In this document: piece after piece, positions 41,461 to 51,607 of the stretch | Position numbering within the stretch: the stretch's first letter is position 1 | How the letters are laid out: each line of letters begins with the position of its first letter | Assembly: GCA_035295845.1 (NCBI GenBank) | Contig: DATGIF010000008.1 | Location: 124,001-188,000, forward strand | Direction: 5' to 3' | DNA length: 64,000 bases | Source of the DNA: Palsa-892 sp035295845 | GTDB lineage: Bacteria; Pseudomonadota; Alphaproteobacteria; Rhizobiales; Xanthobacteraceae | The notes under the pieces: model-generated | Database searches by the model: none | What the model was told of the DNA's origin: nothing | What the model saw: the letters and a program-made list of their open reading frames with translations, nothing else | Translations under genes and position numbers: made by a program

Positions 41461-42624
41461 ATGGATTTCGAGCTCAGCGAAGAGCATCGCATGTTGAAGG
41501 AGCTCGTTGCGCGCTTCGTGCGTGACGAGCTGATGCCGCTCGAAAAGGTGGTCCTGGAGCGCGAGGCGCGCGGCGAAGAAGCGGCGCTCACGCAGAAAGA
41601 GCGCGCGCCGATCGACAAGAAGTCGCGCGAGCTTGGCCTGTGGGGACTCGACGCGCCGGTTGAGTTCGGCGGGGCCGACATGCCGGTCGAGGCGATGATC
41701 GGCGTCAACGAAGAGATGGGCAAGACGATCACGCCCTACACGCTGCCGCCCGACTCGCCGAATTTGCGCATGCTCATGGTGACGGTGAACGAGGAGCAGC
41801 GCAAAGCCTATCTCGAGCCCTACGCGCGCGGCGAAACGGTTTCGGCGATCGGCATTTCGGAGCCGGGCGCCGGCGCCGATCCCGCCGCGATGATCACGCG
41901 CGCGGTCAAGGACGGCAATCATTGGGTGCTGAACGGCCGCAAGATCTGGATCAGCCGCGCCGATCACGCCGACTTTACGATTCTGATGGCGGTGACCGAC
42001 AAGGCGAAGGGCGCCCGCGGCGGCATCTCCGCCTTTCTCGTCGATAAGGGTACGCCCGGCTTCAACGTCGTGCGTCAAATTCCGATGATCGGCGGGCATT
42101 TTACTTACGAGATCGCGCTCGAGGACTGCCGCATTCCCGCGGCGCAGCTTTTGGGGCGCGAGGGCGAGGGCTTCGCGCCGATGCAGGTGCGACTCTCCAC
42201 GCGCAGGCTGCAGATGGCGGCGTGGTGCATCGGCATCGCCGAGCGCGCGCTCGGGATGATTTGCGAACACGCGCCGCAGCGCGTTACCTTCGGCGCGCCG
42301 CTTTCGGAGCGGCAGGCGATCCAGTGGTGGGTCGCGGACGCCGCGACCAAAATTCATGCGGCGCGGCTCGTTGCTTATGACGCAGCGAAGAAAGTCGACG
42401 ACAAGCGCGACGCGCGGGTGGAAGTCTCGATGGCCAAGGTGTTCGCGACCGAAATGGCTTGGGAAATCGTCGATCAGGCCATGCAGACCTTCGGCGCCAT
42501 GGGTATGGCAAAGGAAATGCCGCTGCAATTCATGGCGAGCAAGGTGCGCCTGATGCGGATCTATGACGGGCCGTCGGAGGTGCATCGCTGGGTGATCGCC
42601 CGGCGGCTTCTGGGCCTGCGGTAA
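41461..42624 (+). CDS. Acyl-CoA dehydrogenase (first of four in the block)
   Basis: A 387-residue flavoenzyme that forms a 2,3-double bond in an acyl-CoA. The N-terminal helical domain runs to about 120; the middle domain has AIGISEPGAGADPAAMI and WVLNGRKIWISRADHADF; the C-terminal domain ends QTFGAMGMAKEMPLQFM and RIYDGPSEVHRWVIARRLL. Where MCAD has catalytic Glu in YEGT, this has Asp in YDGP, as in the ACAD10/11-like and long-chain bacterial groups. The start is ATG 41461 (MDFELSEEHRM); 47 open upstream codons overlap the small ORF. It is the first gene of the rightward catabolic block; the true substrate is unknown. Confidence 0.92.
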   Translation: MDFELSEEHRMLKELVARFVRDELMPLEKVVLEREARGEEAALTQKERAPIDKKSRELGLWGLDAPVEFGGADMPVEAMIGVNEEMGKTITPYTLPPDSPNLRMLMVTVNEEQRKAYLEPYARGETVSAIGISEPGAGADPAAMITRAVKDGNHWVLNGRKIWISRADHADFTILMAVTDKAKGARGGISAFLVDKGTPGFNVVRQIPMIGGHFTYEIALEDCRIPAAQLLGREGEGFAPMQVRLSTRRLQMAAWCIGIAERALGMICEHAPQRVTFGAPLSERQAIQWWVADAATKIHAARLVAYDAAKKVDDKRDARVEVSMAKVFATEMAWEIVDQAMQTFGAMGMAKEMPLQFMASKVRLMRIYDGPSEVHRWVIARRLLGLR

Positions 42625-42649
42625 AAACGAAAAAACTTCGGGAGGCTTC

Positions 42650-43456
42650 ATGTCGAAATACGAGCAAATTCTCTACGCGGTGAAAGACCGAGTCGCCACC
42701 ATCACCTTCAACCGGCCGGAGCGCATGAACGCGTGGACGCCGGTGATGGAAAAAGAAGTGCGCGACGCGATTCACAAGGCCGCCGCCGATGACGGCGTGC
42801 GCGCGATCGTGCTCACGGGCGAGGGCCGCGCTTTTTGCGCCGGCGCCGATATGGAGGGCCTGGGCGCGCGGGCGCAGGATCCGAAGCTCGCGGCGGGCCT
42901 GCACGAGGCGAAGAAGACCGCCGACAATTTCGACCAGCGCTACAGCTATCTACTGAGTGTGCCGAAGCCGATCATCGCCGGCATTAACGGGCCGGTCGCG
43001 GGCATCGGCCTCGTGCTCACCTTCTATTGCGACATCCGCTACATGGCGGAAGGCGTGAAGTTTTCGACGTCGTTCGCGCGCCGCGGACTGATCTGCGAAT
43101 ACGGCTCGGCCTGGATGCTGCCGCGGCTCGTCGGCACCATGAACGCGCTCGACCTGATGCTGTCGGGCCGCACCATGCTCGCGGAAGAAGCGGCGGCCAT
43201 GGGGCTCGTGAAGCTGTTGCCGGCGGCAGGCTTTCACGACGCCGTGCACGGCATCGCCAAGGACTTCGCCGAGCTTTCCTCGCCGCGCTCGATGAAGATT
43301 ATGAAACACCAGATCTATCAGTCCTACTTCCAGACGCTGGCGGAGGCGACGCATCTTGCGAACGAAGAACTGGTCAAATGCTTCGGCACCGAGGATTTGA
43401 AAGAGGGTGTCGCGCATTTCGTCGAGAAGCGAAAACCGAATTTTACCGGACGATGA
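42650..43456 (+). CDS. Crotonase-fold enzyme, probably enoyl-CoA isomerase-like
   Basis: A 268-residue member of the enoyl-CoA hydratase/isomerase superfamily. The CoA/oxyanion segments are FNRPERMNAWTPVM, GRAFCAGADMEGLG and INGPVAGIGLVLTFYCDI. Neither of the two hydratase glutamates is present (Val and Phe at those places). A Glu does occur in GLICEYGSAWMLPRLVG, the place of the catalytic Glu in delta3,delta2-enoyl-CoA isomerases. So an isomerase is more likely than a hydratase. It lies 25 bp after the first dehydrogenase. Confidence 0.85.
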   Translation: MSKYEQILYAVKDRVATITFNRPERMNAWTPVMEKEVRDAIHKAAADDGVRAIVLTGEGRAFCAGADMEGLGARAQDPKLAAGLHEAKKTADNFDQRYSYLLSVPKPIIAGINGPVAGIGLVLTFYCDIRYMAEGVKFSTSFARRGLICEYGSAWMLPRLVGTMNALDLMLSGRTMLAEEAAAMGLVKLLPAAGFHDAVHGIAKDFAELSSPRSMKIMKHQIYQSYFQTLAEATHLANEELVKCFGTEDLKEGVAHFVEKRKPNFTGR

Positions 43457-43463
43457 GGGCGGC

Positions 43464-44240
43464 ATGAGCAAGGACGTCAGCGTTTCCCTCGACAAGCACG
43501 TGGCGACGGTCGTCTTCGACCGGCCGCCGCAGAATTTCTTCGACAATGCGTTGATCAATGCGATTGCCGACGAATTCGAGAAGCTTGATGCGGATCCCGC
43601 CTGCCGCGCGATCGTGCTTGCTTCCGAAGGAAAAGTGTTCTGTGCCGGCGCCGATCTTGCCGGACGGCCGGCGACGGGCACGGCGTCGGAGGCGGCCGGC
43701 GCGACGAAGCACCTTTATAAAGAGGCGCTCAGGCTCTTCCGCACCAGGAAGCCGATCGTCGGCGCGATCCAGGGTGCCGCGGTCGGCGGGGGTTTGGGGC
43801 TTGCAATGGTGCCGGATTTTCGCGTGACCTGCGCCGAAGCGCGTTTCTGCGCGAATTTCACCCGCCTCGGCTTTCATCCGGGCTTCGGGCTCACCACGAC
43901 GCTCACCCGCGTGATCGGCCCGCAGCAGGCGGCGCTCATGTTCTACACCGGGCGCCGCGTGCCGGGCGAAGAAGCGGTTCGCATCGGGCTCGCCGATCAC
44001 TTCGTGCCGCAAGCCGAGGTGCGGCGGGCGGCGCAAGCGCTCGCGGCCGAAATCGCGCTATCGGCCCCGCTTGCCGTCCTTTCGACGCGCGAAACGCTGC
44101 GGCGCGGGCTTGCCGACGAAATCGAGGCCTCGACCGAGCGCGAATTGTTCGAACAGGAATGGCTGCGGCGCACCGCCGACTTCAAGGAAGGGGTGGCCGC
44201 CATGAACGCCCGGCGGACGCCCGATTTCGCAGGCCGTTGA
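43464..44240 (+). CDS. Crotonase-fold protein lacking the known acid residues
   Basis: A 258-residue crotonase-superfamily protein. The fold is clear: VVFDRPPQNFFDNALINAI, GKVFCAGADLAGRP, the oxyanion region GAAVGGGLGLAMVPDFRV and TPDFAGR at the end. Compared with rat enoyl-CoA hydratase, both glutamate positions are replaced (Gly and Phe), and the isomerase Glu position is Gly in RLGFHPGFGLTTTL. It may therefore catalyse another crotonase reaction, or bind CoA without hydratase activity. The start at ATG 43464, seven bases after the previous stop codon, follows a GAGGG site. Confidence 0.83.
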   Translation: MSKDVSVSLDKHVATVVFDRPPQNFFDNALINAIADEFEKLDADPACRAIVLASEGKVFCAGADLAGRPATGTASEAAGATKHLYKEALRLFRTRKPIVGAIQGAAVGGGLGLAMVPDFRVTCAEARFCANFTRLGFHPGFGLTTTLTRVIGPQQAALMFYTGRRVPGEEAVRIGLADHFVPQAEVRRAAQALAAEIALSAPLAVLSTRETLRRGLADEIEASTERELFEQEWLRRTADFKEGVAAMNARRTPDFAGR

Positions 44241-44315
44241 CGGCGGCGCGTATTGAATCAATTGTCGGTCAAAGCCGGCTAGACACGGTAGTGGAATTGG
44301 TAGGGAGGATCATCG

Positions 44316-45562
<1,247 letters not shown>

Positions 45563-45566
<4 letters not shown>

Positions 45567-46642
45567 GCCGGCCCGCCGCGGCGCCCTCGGACGAGGCCTA
45601 CACGGGCACCAAGCCCGTGGAGGAGCGGCATCGGCTTGATGAAACGAAGCTCGATCGCTGGCTCGCGGATCACGTCGCGGGCTATCGCGGCCCGTTGACG
45701 GTTCTGCAATTCAAGGGCGGGCAATCGAATCCGACCTACCGGCTCGACACGCCAGGCCGCTCCTACGTTTTGCGCCGCAAGCCGTTCGGAAAATTGCTGC
45801 CGTCGGCGCACGCGGTTGATCGCGAATTCCGCATTATCTCGGCGCTCCACAAGGTCGGCTTTCCGGTGGCGCGGCCCTATGCGCTTTGTTCGGACGACAG
45901 CGTGATCGGCGCGATGTTCTACATCATGGCGATGGTCGAAGGCCGCGTGCTGTGGAACGGCGGTTTGCCCAACTGCTCGCGCGAGGAGCGCGGCGCCATC
46001 TACCGCGCAGAGGTGGAGACGCTCGCGAAATTGCATCAATACGATCCCGAGAAGCTCGGGCTCTCCGATTACGGCAAGCCGGGGAATTATTTCGCGCGCC
46101 AGATCGACCGCTGGTCGAAGCAGTATCGTGCGTCGGAGACGGAAGACATTCCCGAGATGAACCGGCTGATCGAATGGCTGCCGCAGACGGTGCCGGCGCA
46201 GGAACGCGTTTCGATCGTCCACGGCGACTACCGGCTCGACAACATGATCTTCGATGCGAAGGAACCGGAAATCGTCGCGATCCTCGACTGGGAGCTTTCC
46301 ACGCTCGGCGATCCGCTCGCCGACTTCACCTATTTCCTGATGAACTGGGCGATGCCGCCCGAGGGCCGCAGCGGCATCGCCGGCCTCGACATCGCCGCGC
46401 TCGGCATTCCGAGCATCGAGGAGGCGGAAGCGCTCTATTGCAAGCTCACCAACCGCAAAGGCGTCCCCGACCTCAACTGGTATTTCTCCTACAACCTCTT
46501 CCGTATCGCCGCGATCCTGCAGGGCATTGCCGGCCGCATCCGTGACGGCACCGCGGCGAACGCGCGGGCGGCGGAATCGGTGGCGCGCATGGGGCCGCTG
46601 ACCAAAGCCGCGTTCGCCTTCGCGAAGAAAGCAGGCGCCTGA
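45563..46642 (+). CDS. APH-family kinase, ACAD10/11-type (predicted hydroxyacyl-CoA kinase)
   Basis: A 359-residue aminoglycoside-phosphotransferase-fold kinase. The N-lobe has LTVLQFKGGQSNPTYRLDT and YVLRRKPFGKLLPSAHAVDREF; the catalytic loop is VHGDYRLDNMIFD near residues 217-229; the metal site is AILDWELSTLGDPLADF. These match the kinase domain of ACAD11 and the levulinate-pathway kinase LvaA rather than antibiotic-resistance enzymes. It begins at the ATG overlapping the preceding dehydrogenase stop. Function is predicted as phosphorylation of a hydroxyacyl-CoA before elimination or dehydrogenation. Confidence 0.88.
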
Positions 46643-46739
46643 CGTCGCGTTCCATTGGGCGAAACAAGAGCCGCTTGTGTTGGGCCGGTGAGCCGCTAAG
46701 TTCGGCCAAAATCAAGAATAATCGGGGAGTGACGTCACG

Positions 46740-47501
46740 ATGTCGTTGTTCGACCTATCGGGAAAAGTCGCGGTCATCACCGGCTCGTCGCGCGGCATCG
46801 GCCGCGCGATTGCCGAGCGGCTCGCGGAGCACGGCGCCAGGGTCGTGGTGTCCTCGCGCAAGGCGGAAGCCTGCAAGGAAGTCGCCGACGCGATCAATAA
46901 GAAGTTCCGCGACCACGCCATCGTGGTGCCCGCCAATATTTCCTCGAAGGATGAGTTGAAGAATCTCATCGAGGAAACCAATAAGAAGCTCGGCAAGATC
47001 GACATTCTCGTCTGCAACGCGGCCTCGAACCCCTATTTCGGCCCGCTCGGCGGCATTCAGGACGATCAGCTCCGCAAGATTCTCGACAACAACATCGTTT
47101 CCAACCACTGGCTGATCCAGTTCGCCGTGCCGCAGATGATTGCGCGCAAGGAAGGCTCGATCATCATCATCTCCTCGATCGGCGGCTTGCGCGGCTCGCC
47201 GGTGTTGGGCGCTTACTGCATCTCGAAGGCGGCGGACTTCCAGCTCGCGCGCAATCTCGCGGTCGAATACGGACCGCATAATGTGCGGGTGAACTGCATC
47301 GCGCCGGGCCTGATCAAGACCGATTTCGCGAAGGCGCTGTGGGAAGATCCCGTGCGCCTGAAGGCGCGCGAGGAGACGACGCCGCTCCGTCGGATCGGGG
47401 AGCCCGACGAAATCGCGGGCGCGGCGGTGTTTCTCGCGTCATCCGCCGGCTCCTTCGTCACCGGCCAAAACATCGTGATTGACGGCGGCGTCACCATCTG
47501 A
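46740..47501 (+). CDS. Short-chain dehydrogenase/reductase (DHRS4-like)
   Basis: A 253-residue classical SDR. The cofactor motif is TGSSRGIGRAIA (about 14-25); NNAG is replaced by CNAASN; the active site has SSIGG, then YCISK with Tyr and Lys; and the end, GQNIVIDGGVTI, is standard. It is similar to DHRS4-type reductases of 3-ketoacyl or carbonyl compounds. Within the block it most likely oxidises a 3-hydroxyacyl-CoA or related alcohol. The start has GGGGAGTGA 4 bp before it. It is separated by 97 bp from the kinase gene, so an internal promoter is possible. Confidence 0.9.
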   Translation: MSLFDLSGKVAVITGSSRGIGRAIAERLAEHGARVVVSSRKAEACKEVADAINKKFRDHAIVVPANISSKDELKNLIEETNKKLGKIDILVCNAASNPYFGPLGGIQDDQLRKILDNNIVSNHWLIQFAVPQMIARKEGSIIIISSIGGLRGSPVLGAYCISKAADFQLARNLAVEYGPHNVRVNCIAPGLIKTDFAKALWEDPVRLKAREETTPLRRIGEPDEIAGAAVFLASSAGSFVTGQNIVIDGGVTI

Positions 47502-47510
47502 GGAATTTCC

Positions 47511-48695
47511 ATGTCCGATCTCGAAGCTTTCCGCAAAGAAACCCGTGCGTGGCTGGAGAAGAACTGCCCGCCGGAAATGCGGAAGCCCATGCAGAGCGAA
47601 GAAGAAATCTGCTGGGGCGGCCGCAAGTGGAAGTTTCACTCCGAGGCGCAGCGCGTGTGGCTCGAGCGCATGGCCGAGAAGGGCTGGACCGTTCCCGAAT
47701 GGCCGAAGGAGTATGGCGGCGGCGGATTGTCGCGCGAGGAGGCAAAAATCCTGCAAAAGGAAATGCGCACGCTCGGCTGCCGCTCGCCGCTCGATTCCTT
47801 CGGCATCTGGATGCTCGGCCCCGCGCTCTTGAAATACGGCAGCGAGGAGCAGAAGCGCGAATATCTGCCGCAGATCGTGCAGGGCAAGATCCGCTGGTGC
47901 CAGGGTTACTCGGAGCCGAACGCGGGCTCGGACCTCGCTTCGCTCGCGACGAAGGCCGAGGACAAGGGCGACCATTTCCTCGTCAACGGCCAGAAAATCT
48001 GGACCTCCTACGCCGACAAGGCGGACTGGATCTTCTGCCTCGTGCGCACGGATTTCTCGGCGCCGAAGCACGAGGGCATCAGCTTTATTCTCTTCGACAT
48101 GCAATCGAAGGGCGTTTCGACGAAGCCGATTCTGCTCATTTCCGGCAAATCGCCGTTTTGCGAGACGTTCTTCGACAACGTCGAGGTGCCGAAGAAGAAT
48201 CTTGTCGGCCAACTCAACAAGGGCTGGGAGATCGCGAAATATCTGCTGACGCACGAACGCGCGATGATCGGCGGCATCGGGTTGCGCGCCGCCGGGCGGC
48301 CGGTAAGTCAGGTCGCGGCGGATTCGGTCGGCCTCGACGCCGACGGCCGGCTCGCGGATCCGGTGCTGCGTGGCAAGATCGCGGAAATCTCGGTCGACGA
48401 GATGGCGTTTGTGTTCGCCATGGAACGGGCCGGCGATCTCGCGAAAGCAGGGCAGGCGAATCCCGCCTTTTCCTCGGTGCTCAAATATTACGGTTCGGAA
48501 CTGAACAAGCGGCGATACGAGTTGCTGATGGCCGCGGGCGGCGCCGACGCGCTGGAGTGGGAAAGCAAGCGCTCGAAAGAGGGGGCGCTCGCGCGCGCGT
48601 GGCTGCGCACCAAGGCGAATTCGATCGAGGGCGGCACCAGCGAGGTGCAGCTCAATATCGTCGCCAAGCGTATCCTCGATCTGCCGGGCGCCTGA
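47511..48695 (+). CDS. Acyl-CoA dehydrogenase, catalytic member of an adjacent pair
   Basis: A 394-residue dehydrogenase. Signatures are WPKEYGGGGLSREE, IRWCQGYSEPNAGSDLASL, HFLVNGQKIWTSYADKADW and the C-terminal SIEGGTSEVQLNIVAKRIL, whose Glu occupies the usual catalytic position. The next gene, only 6 bp later, encodes another dehydrogenase without that Glu. Paired FadE-type genes of this sort form alpha2-beta2 enzymes in steroid, pimeloyl and related side-chain degradation. I infer a heteromeric enzyme with this as the catalytic subunit. The ATG follows a GAGGAATTTCC stretch 10 bp after the SDR stop. Confidence 0.92.
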   Translation: MSDLEAFRKETRAWLEKNCPPEMRKPMQSEEEICWGGRKWKFHSEAQRVWLERMAEKGWTVPEWPKEYGGGGLSREEAKILQKEMRTLGCRSPLDSFGIWMLGPALLKYGSEEQKREYLPQIVQGKIRWCQGYSEPNAGSDLASLATKAEDKGDHFLVNGQKIWTSYADKADWIFCLVRTDFSAPKHEGISFILFDMQSKGVSTKPILLISGKSPFCETFFDNVEVPKKNLVGQLNKGWEIAKYLLTHERAMIGGIGLRAAGRPVSQVAADSVGLDADGRLADPVLRGKIAEISVDEMAFVFAMERAGDLAKAGQANPAFSSVLKYYGSELNKRRYELLMAAGGADALEWESKRSKEGALARAWLRTKANSIEGGTSEVQLNIVAKRILDLPGA

Positions 48696-48701
48696 AGTTT
48701 C

Positions 48702-49841
48702 ATGCCGCTCGTTTTGAACGACGAACAAAGCCTGCTGCGCGACAGCGCGCGCGGTTTCCTCGCCAAGAACGCGCCGATCTCGCATCTCCGCAAGCTTCGC
48801 GACCAGCGCGACGAAACGGGTTTCTCGCGCGATCTGTGGAAGCAGTTCGCGGAAATGGGCTTCGCCGGCATCCTCATTCCCGAGGCGTTCGGCGGTACGG
48901 GCCTCGGCTATGTCGAGGCGGGCGTCGTGATGGAAGAGCTTGGCCGCACGCTGACGCCGTCGCCGTTCCTTTCGACGGCGCTTCTGTGCGCGGGCGCGAT
49001 CGCGCGGGCGGGGAGTGAAGCGCAGAAAAAGGAGAATCTCTCCAAGATCGCCGCGGGCGCGCGCATCGGCGCCTTCGCCGTCGACGAGCATTCGAAGCAT
49101 AATCCGTCGAAGATCGCGCTTTCGGCGAAACGCTCGGGCAACGGGTTCTCGCTCAACGGCACGAAGAGCTTCGTCGTCGACGGCCATGTCGCCGATTTTC
49201 TGATCGTTGCCGCGCGCACGTCCGGGGAGCCGGGCGATACGAAAGGGATCACGCTCTTTATCGTCGATCCCAAGACCAAGGGTATTTCGACCGAGCGCAC
49301 GATCATGGTCGATAGTCACAACGCCGCGCGCATTGCCTTCGACAATGCACAGGTGAATGCGGACGCCGTGCTCGGCGAGGTCGATCAGGGCTGGAAGGTG
49401 CTCGAAGGCGCGCTGAATGTTGGCCGCACGGCGGTGGCGTCGGAACTTGTCGGCGCGGGCGAAGAGGCGTTTTCGCGCACCGTGACCTATCTCAAGGAGC
49501 GCAAGCAGTTCGGCAAGCGCATCGGCGAATTCCAGGCGTTGCAGCACCGCGCAGCACACCTTTACGGCGAGATCGAAATCACCCGCGCCGCCGTCTTGAA
49601 AGCCTTGCAAACGCTCGACGAGCATTTCGATCACGCCGGACCAATCGTCGCAATCGCCAAGGCGCGCGCGGGTGCCACCGCCACGCTCGCCGTGCAGGAG
49701 GCCGTGCAGATGCATGGCGGCATCGGCATGACCGATGAATTCGACATCGGCTTCTTCATGAAGCGAGTGCGGGTCGCGCAGGAATTGTTCGGCGACGCGA
49801 ATTTTCACGCCGACCAGCTCGCGCGGCTCAACCGCTATTGA
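48702..49841 (+). CDS. Acyl-CoA dehydrogenase, probable non-catalytic partner subunit
   Basis: A 379-residue acyl-CoA dehydrogenase homologue. The fold is complete: LREDSARGF-type N-terminus (LLRDSARGFLAKNAPISHL), GFAGILIPEAFGGTGLGYVEA, the FSLNGTKSFVVDGHVADF segment and QEAVQMHGGIGMTDEFDIGFFMKR. After this the usual catalytic YEGT region is replaced by LFGDANFHADQLARL with no Glu or Asp at the normal place. Together with the preceding gene 6 bp upstream it should form a heteromer in which this subunit has a structural or FAD-sharing role. Confidence 0.9.
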   Translation: MPLVLNDEQSLLRDSARGFLAKNAPISHLRKLRDQRDETGFSRDLWKQFAEMGFAGILIPEAFGGTGLGYVEAGVVMEELGRTLTPSPFLSTALLCAGAIARAGSEAQKKENLSKIAAGARIGAFAVDEHSKHNPSKIALSAKRSGNGFSLNGTKSFVVDGHVADFLIVAARTSGEPGDTKGITLFIVDPKTKGISTERTIMVDSHNAARIAFDNAQVNADAVLGEVDQGWKVLEGALNVGRTAVASELVGAGEEAFSRTVTYLKERKQFGKRIGEFQALQHRAAHLYGEIEITRAAVLKALQTLDEHFDHAGPIVAIAKARAGATATLAVQEAVQMHGGIGMTDEFDIGFFMKRVRVAQELFGDANFHADQLARLNRY

Positions 49842-49852
49842 GGGATCGCGCG

Positions 49853-51607
49853 ATGTCCAAACCGCAATCCGCGCCGAAGTCCTGGCCCGTAATGCCGATC
49901 GCCCAGGCGCACGCGCTGATGACGCGGCCGGGTACGCCCTTCGAGATGGAAGAGGCGATGATTCGCGGCGTGAAGACGCGCGTGTGGAAGCACGCGCCGC
50001 CGACCTTGCGCGATGTTTTCGTACGGGGGCGCACGCATGGCGAGCGAATCTTTCTCGTCTACGAGGATGACCGCGCGAGCTTCGAGGCCTTCGCACGGGC
50101 TGCGCTTGCGATCGCCGACGAGTTCAACAAGCAAGGCGTGAAAAAAGGCGATCGCATCGTACTCGCCATGCGCAACCTGCCGGAATGGCCGGTGGTCTTC
50201 TTCGGGGCTTTGCTCGTCGGCGCGATCATCACGCCGTTGAATGCGTGGTGGACCGGCGCCGAGCTCGAATTCGGCCTTACGGACTCGGGCGCGAAAATCG
50301 CGGTTGTCGACGCCGAGCGGCTCGGACGCATCGTCGAATATCTGCCGAATTGTCCGGCGCTTGAAAAAATCTATGTCGCGCGCGCGGATGAGGAGATCGC
50401 GCATCCGCGCGTAACGCCGCTCGAAAGCATCATCGGCGCCGTCCACGACTGGCACCAGCTGCCTGACCGGCCGCTGCCGGCGGTGGAGCTTCTCCCCGAC
50501 GACGACGCGACGATTTTCTACACCTCCGGCACCACCGGAAAGCCGAAGGGCGCGCTCGGCACCCATCGCAACGCCTGTTCGACGGTGATCGCCGCGCCCT
50601 TTTCGCCGGCGCGCAATTTCATCCGCCGGGGCGAAATGCCGCCGCTGCCCGACCCGAAGGCGCAGAAGACGAACCTCTTGGCGGTGCCGTTTTTCCACAC
50701 CACCGGCTGTCACGCGGTGCTTTGCCCCGGGCTCTACAACGGCTTCAAGCTTGTTCTCCTGCGCCGCTGGGATGCGGAAGCCGCGATGCAGTTGATCGAG
50801 CGCGAGCGGGTGACGAGCACCGGCGGCGTGCCGACGATCGCCTGGCAGTTGATCGAGCATCCGGCGCGGAAGAAATACGATCTTTCCTCGCTCGAGGCGG
50901 TCTCCTATGGCGGCGCGCCGGCGGCGTCCGAACTCGTGCGGCGGATCAAGCAGGCGTTTCCGGAATCAGTACCGGGCCTCGGCTGGGGCATGACCGAGAC
51001 GTCGGCGACGTTCACCCACAATGGCGGCGAGGATTATGAGCATCGGCCCGAAAGCTCGGGGCCGGCGCTACCGGTCTGCGAGATGAAAGTGATCGGCGAG
51101 AACGACGAGGAGTTGCCGCCGAACGCCGTCGGCGAATTATGGGGCAAGGGCCCGAACGTGGTGAAGGGCTACTGGAACAATCCCGCGGCGACCGCGGAAA
51201 CCTTCGTCGACGGCTGGCTCAAGACCGGCGATCTTGCCAAAATCGACGAGGAAGGATTCCTCTATGTTGTCGATCGCAAGAAGGACATGCTCTTGCGCGG
51301 CGGCGAGAACATCTACTGCATTGAGGTCGAGGACGTGCTCTACCGGCATCCGGCGGTGATGGACGCGGCCCTCGTCGGCATTCCGCACCGGACGCTCGGC
51401 GAGGAGCCGGGCGCGGTGGTGACGTTAAAGCCGGGGATGGATGCGAGCGAAGATGAGCTGCGCGCTTTCGTCGCCGAACGGCTCGCGGCCTTCAAGGTAC
51501 CGGTGAAGGTCGTCCTGTCGCGCGAGATGCTGCCGCGCAATCCGAGCGGCAAGATTCTGAAGAACGAGCTGAAAAAACTTTTCGTCAGTCAGGAGCCGCC
51601 CGCATGA
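49853..51607 (+). CDS. Acyl-CoA ligase (AMP-binding class I adenylate-forming)
   Basis: A 584-residue ligase that activates a carboxylic acid with ATP and CoA. The P-loop motif FYTSGTTGKPKGALG lies near residue 222; further conserved parts are GWGMTETSATFTHNGG, WLKTGDLAKIDEEGFLYVVDRKKD and the catalytic LPRNPSGKILKNELKK near the C-terminus. The natural substrate is not told by sequence; acyl or aryl acids are possible. I use ATG 49853 (MSKPQSAPKSW), preceded by GAGGGATC; a TTG at 49838 overlapping the previous stop is also possible. It is the probable entry enzyme of the block. Confidence 0.92.
   Translation: MSKPQSAPKSWPVMPIAQAHALMTRPGTPFEMEEAMIRGVKTRVWKHAPPTLRDVFVRGRTHGERIFLVYEDDRASFEAFARAALAIADEFNKQGVKKGDRIVLAMRNLPEWPVVFFGALLVGAIITPLNAWWTGAELEFGLTDSGAKIAVVDAERLGRIVEYLPNCPALEKIYVARADEEIAHPRVTPLESIIGAVHDWHQLPDRPLPAVELLPDDDATIFYTSGTTGKPKGALGTHRNACSTVIAAPFSPARNFIRRGEMPPLPDPKAQKTNLLAVPFFHTTGCHAVLCPGLYNGFKLVLLRRWDAEAAMQLIERERVTSTGGVPTIAWQLIEHPARKKYDLSSLEAVSYGGAPAASELVRRIKQAFPESVPGLGWGMTETSATFTHNGGEDYEHRPESSGPALPVCEMKVIGENDEELPPNAVGELWGKGPNVVKGYWNNPAATAETFVDGWLKTGDLAKIDEEGFLYVVDRKKDMLLRGGENIYCIEVEDVLYRHPAVMDAALVGIPHRTLGEEPGAVVTLKPGMDASEDELRAFVAERLAAFKVPVKVVLSREMLPRNPSGKILKNELKKLFVSQEPPA

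Noticed and set aside
47439..50096. 885-residue minus-strand ORF opposite two acyl-CoA dehydrogenases
   Set aside because: Composition is Arg/His/Glu-rich and spans several real genes on the other strand. It is a GC-skew artefact.
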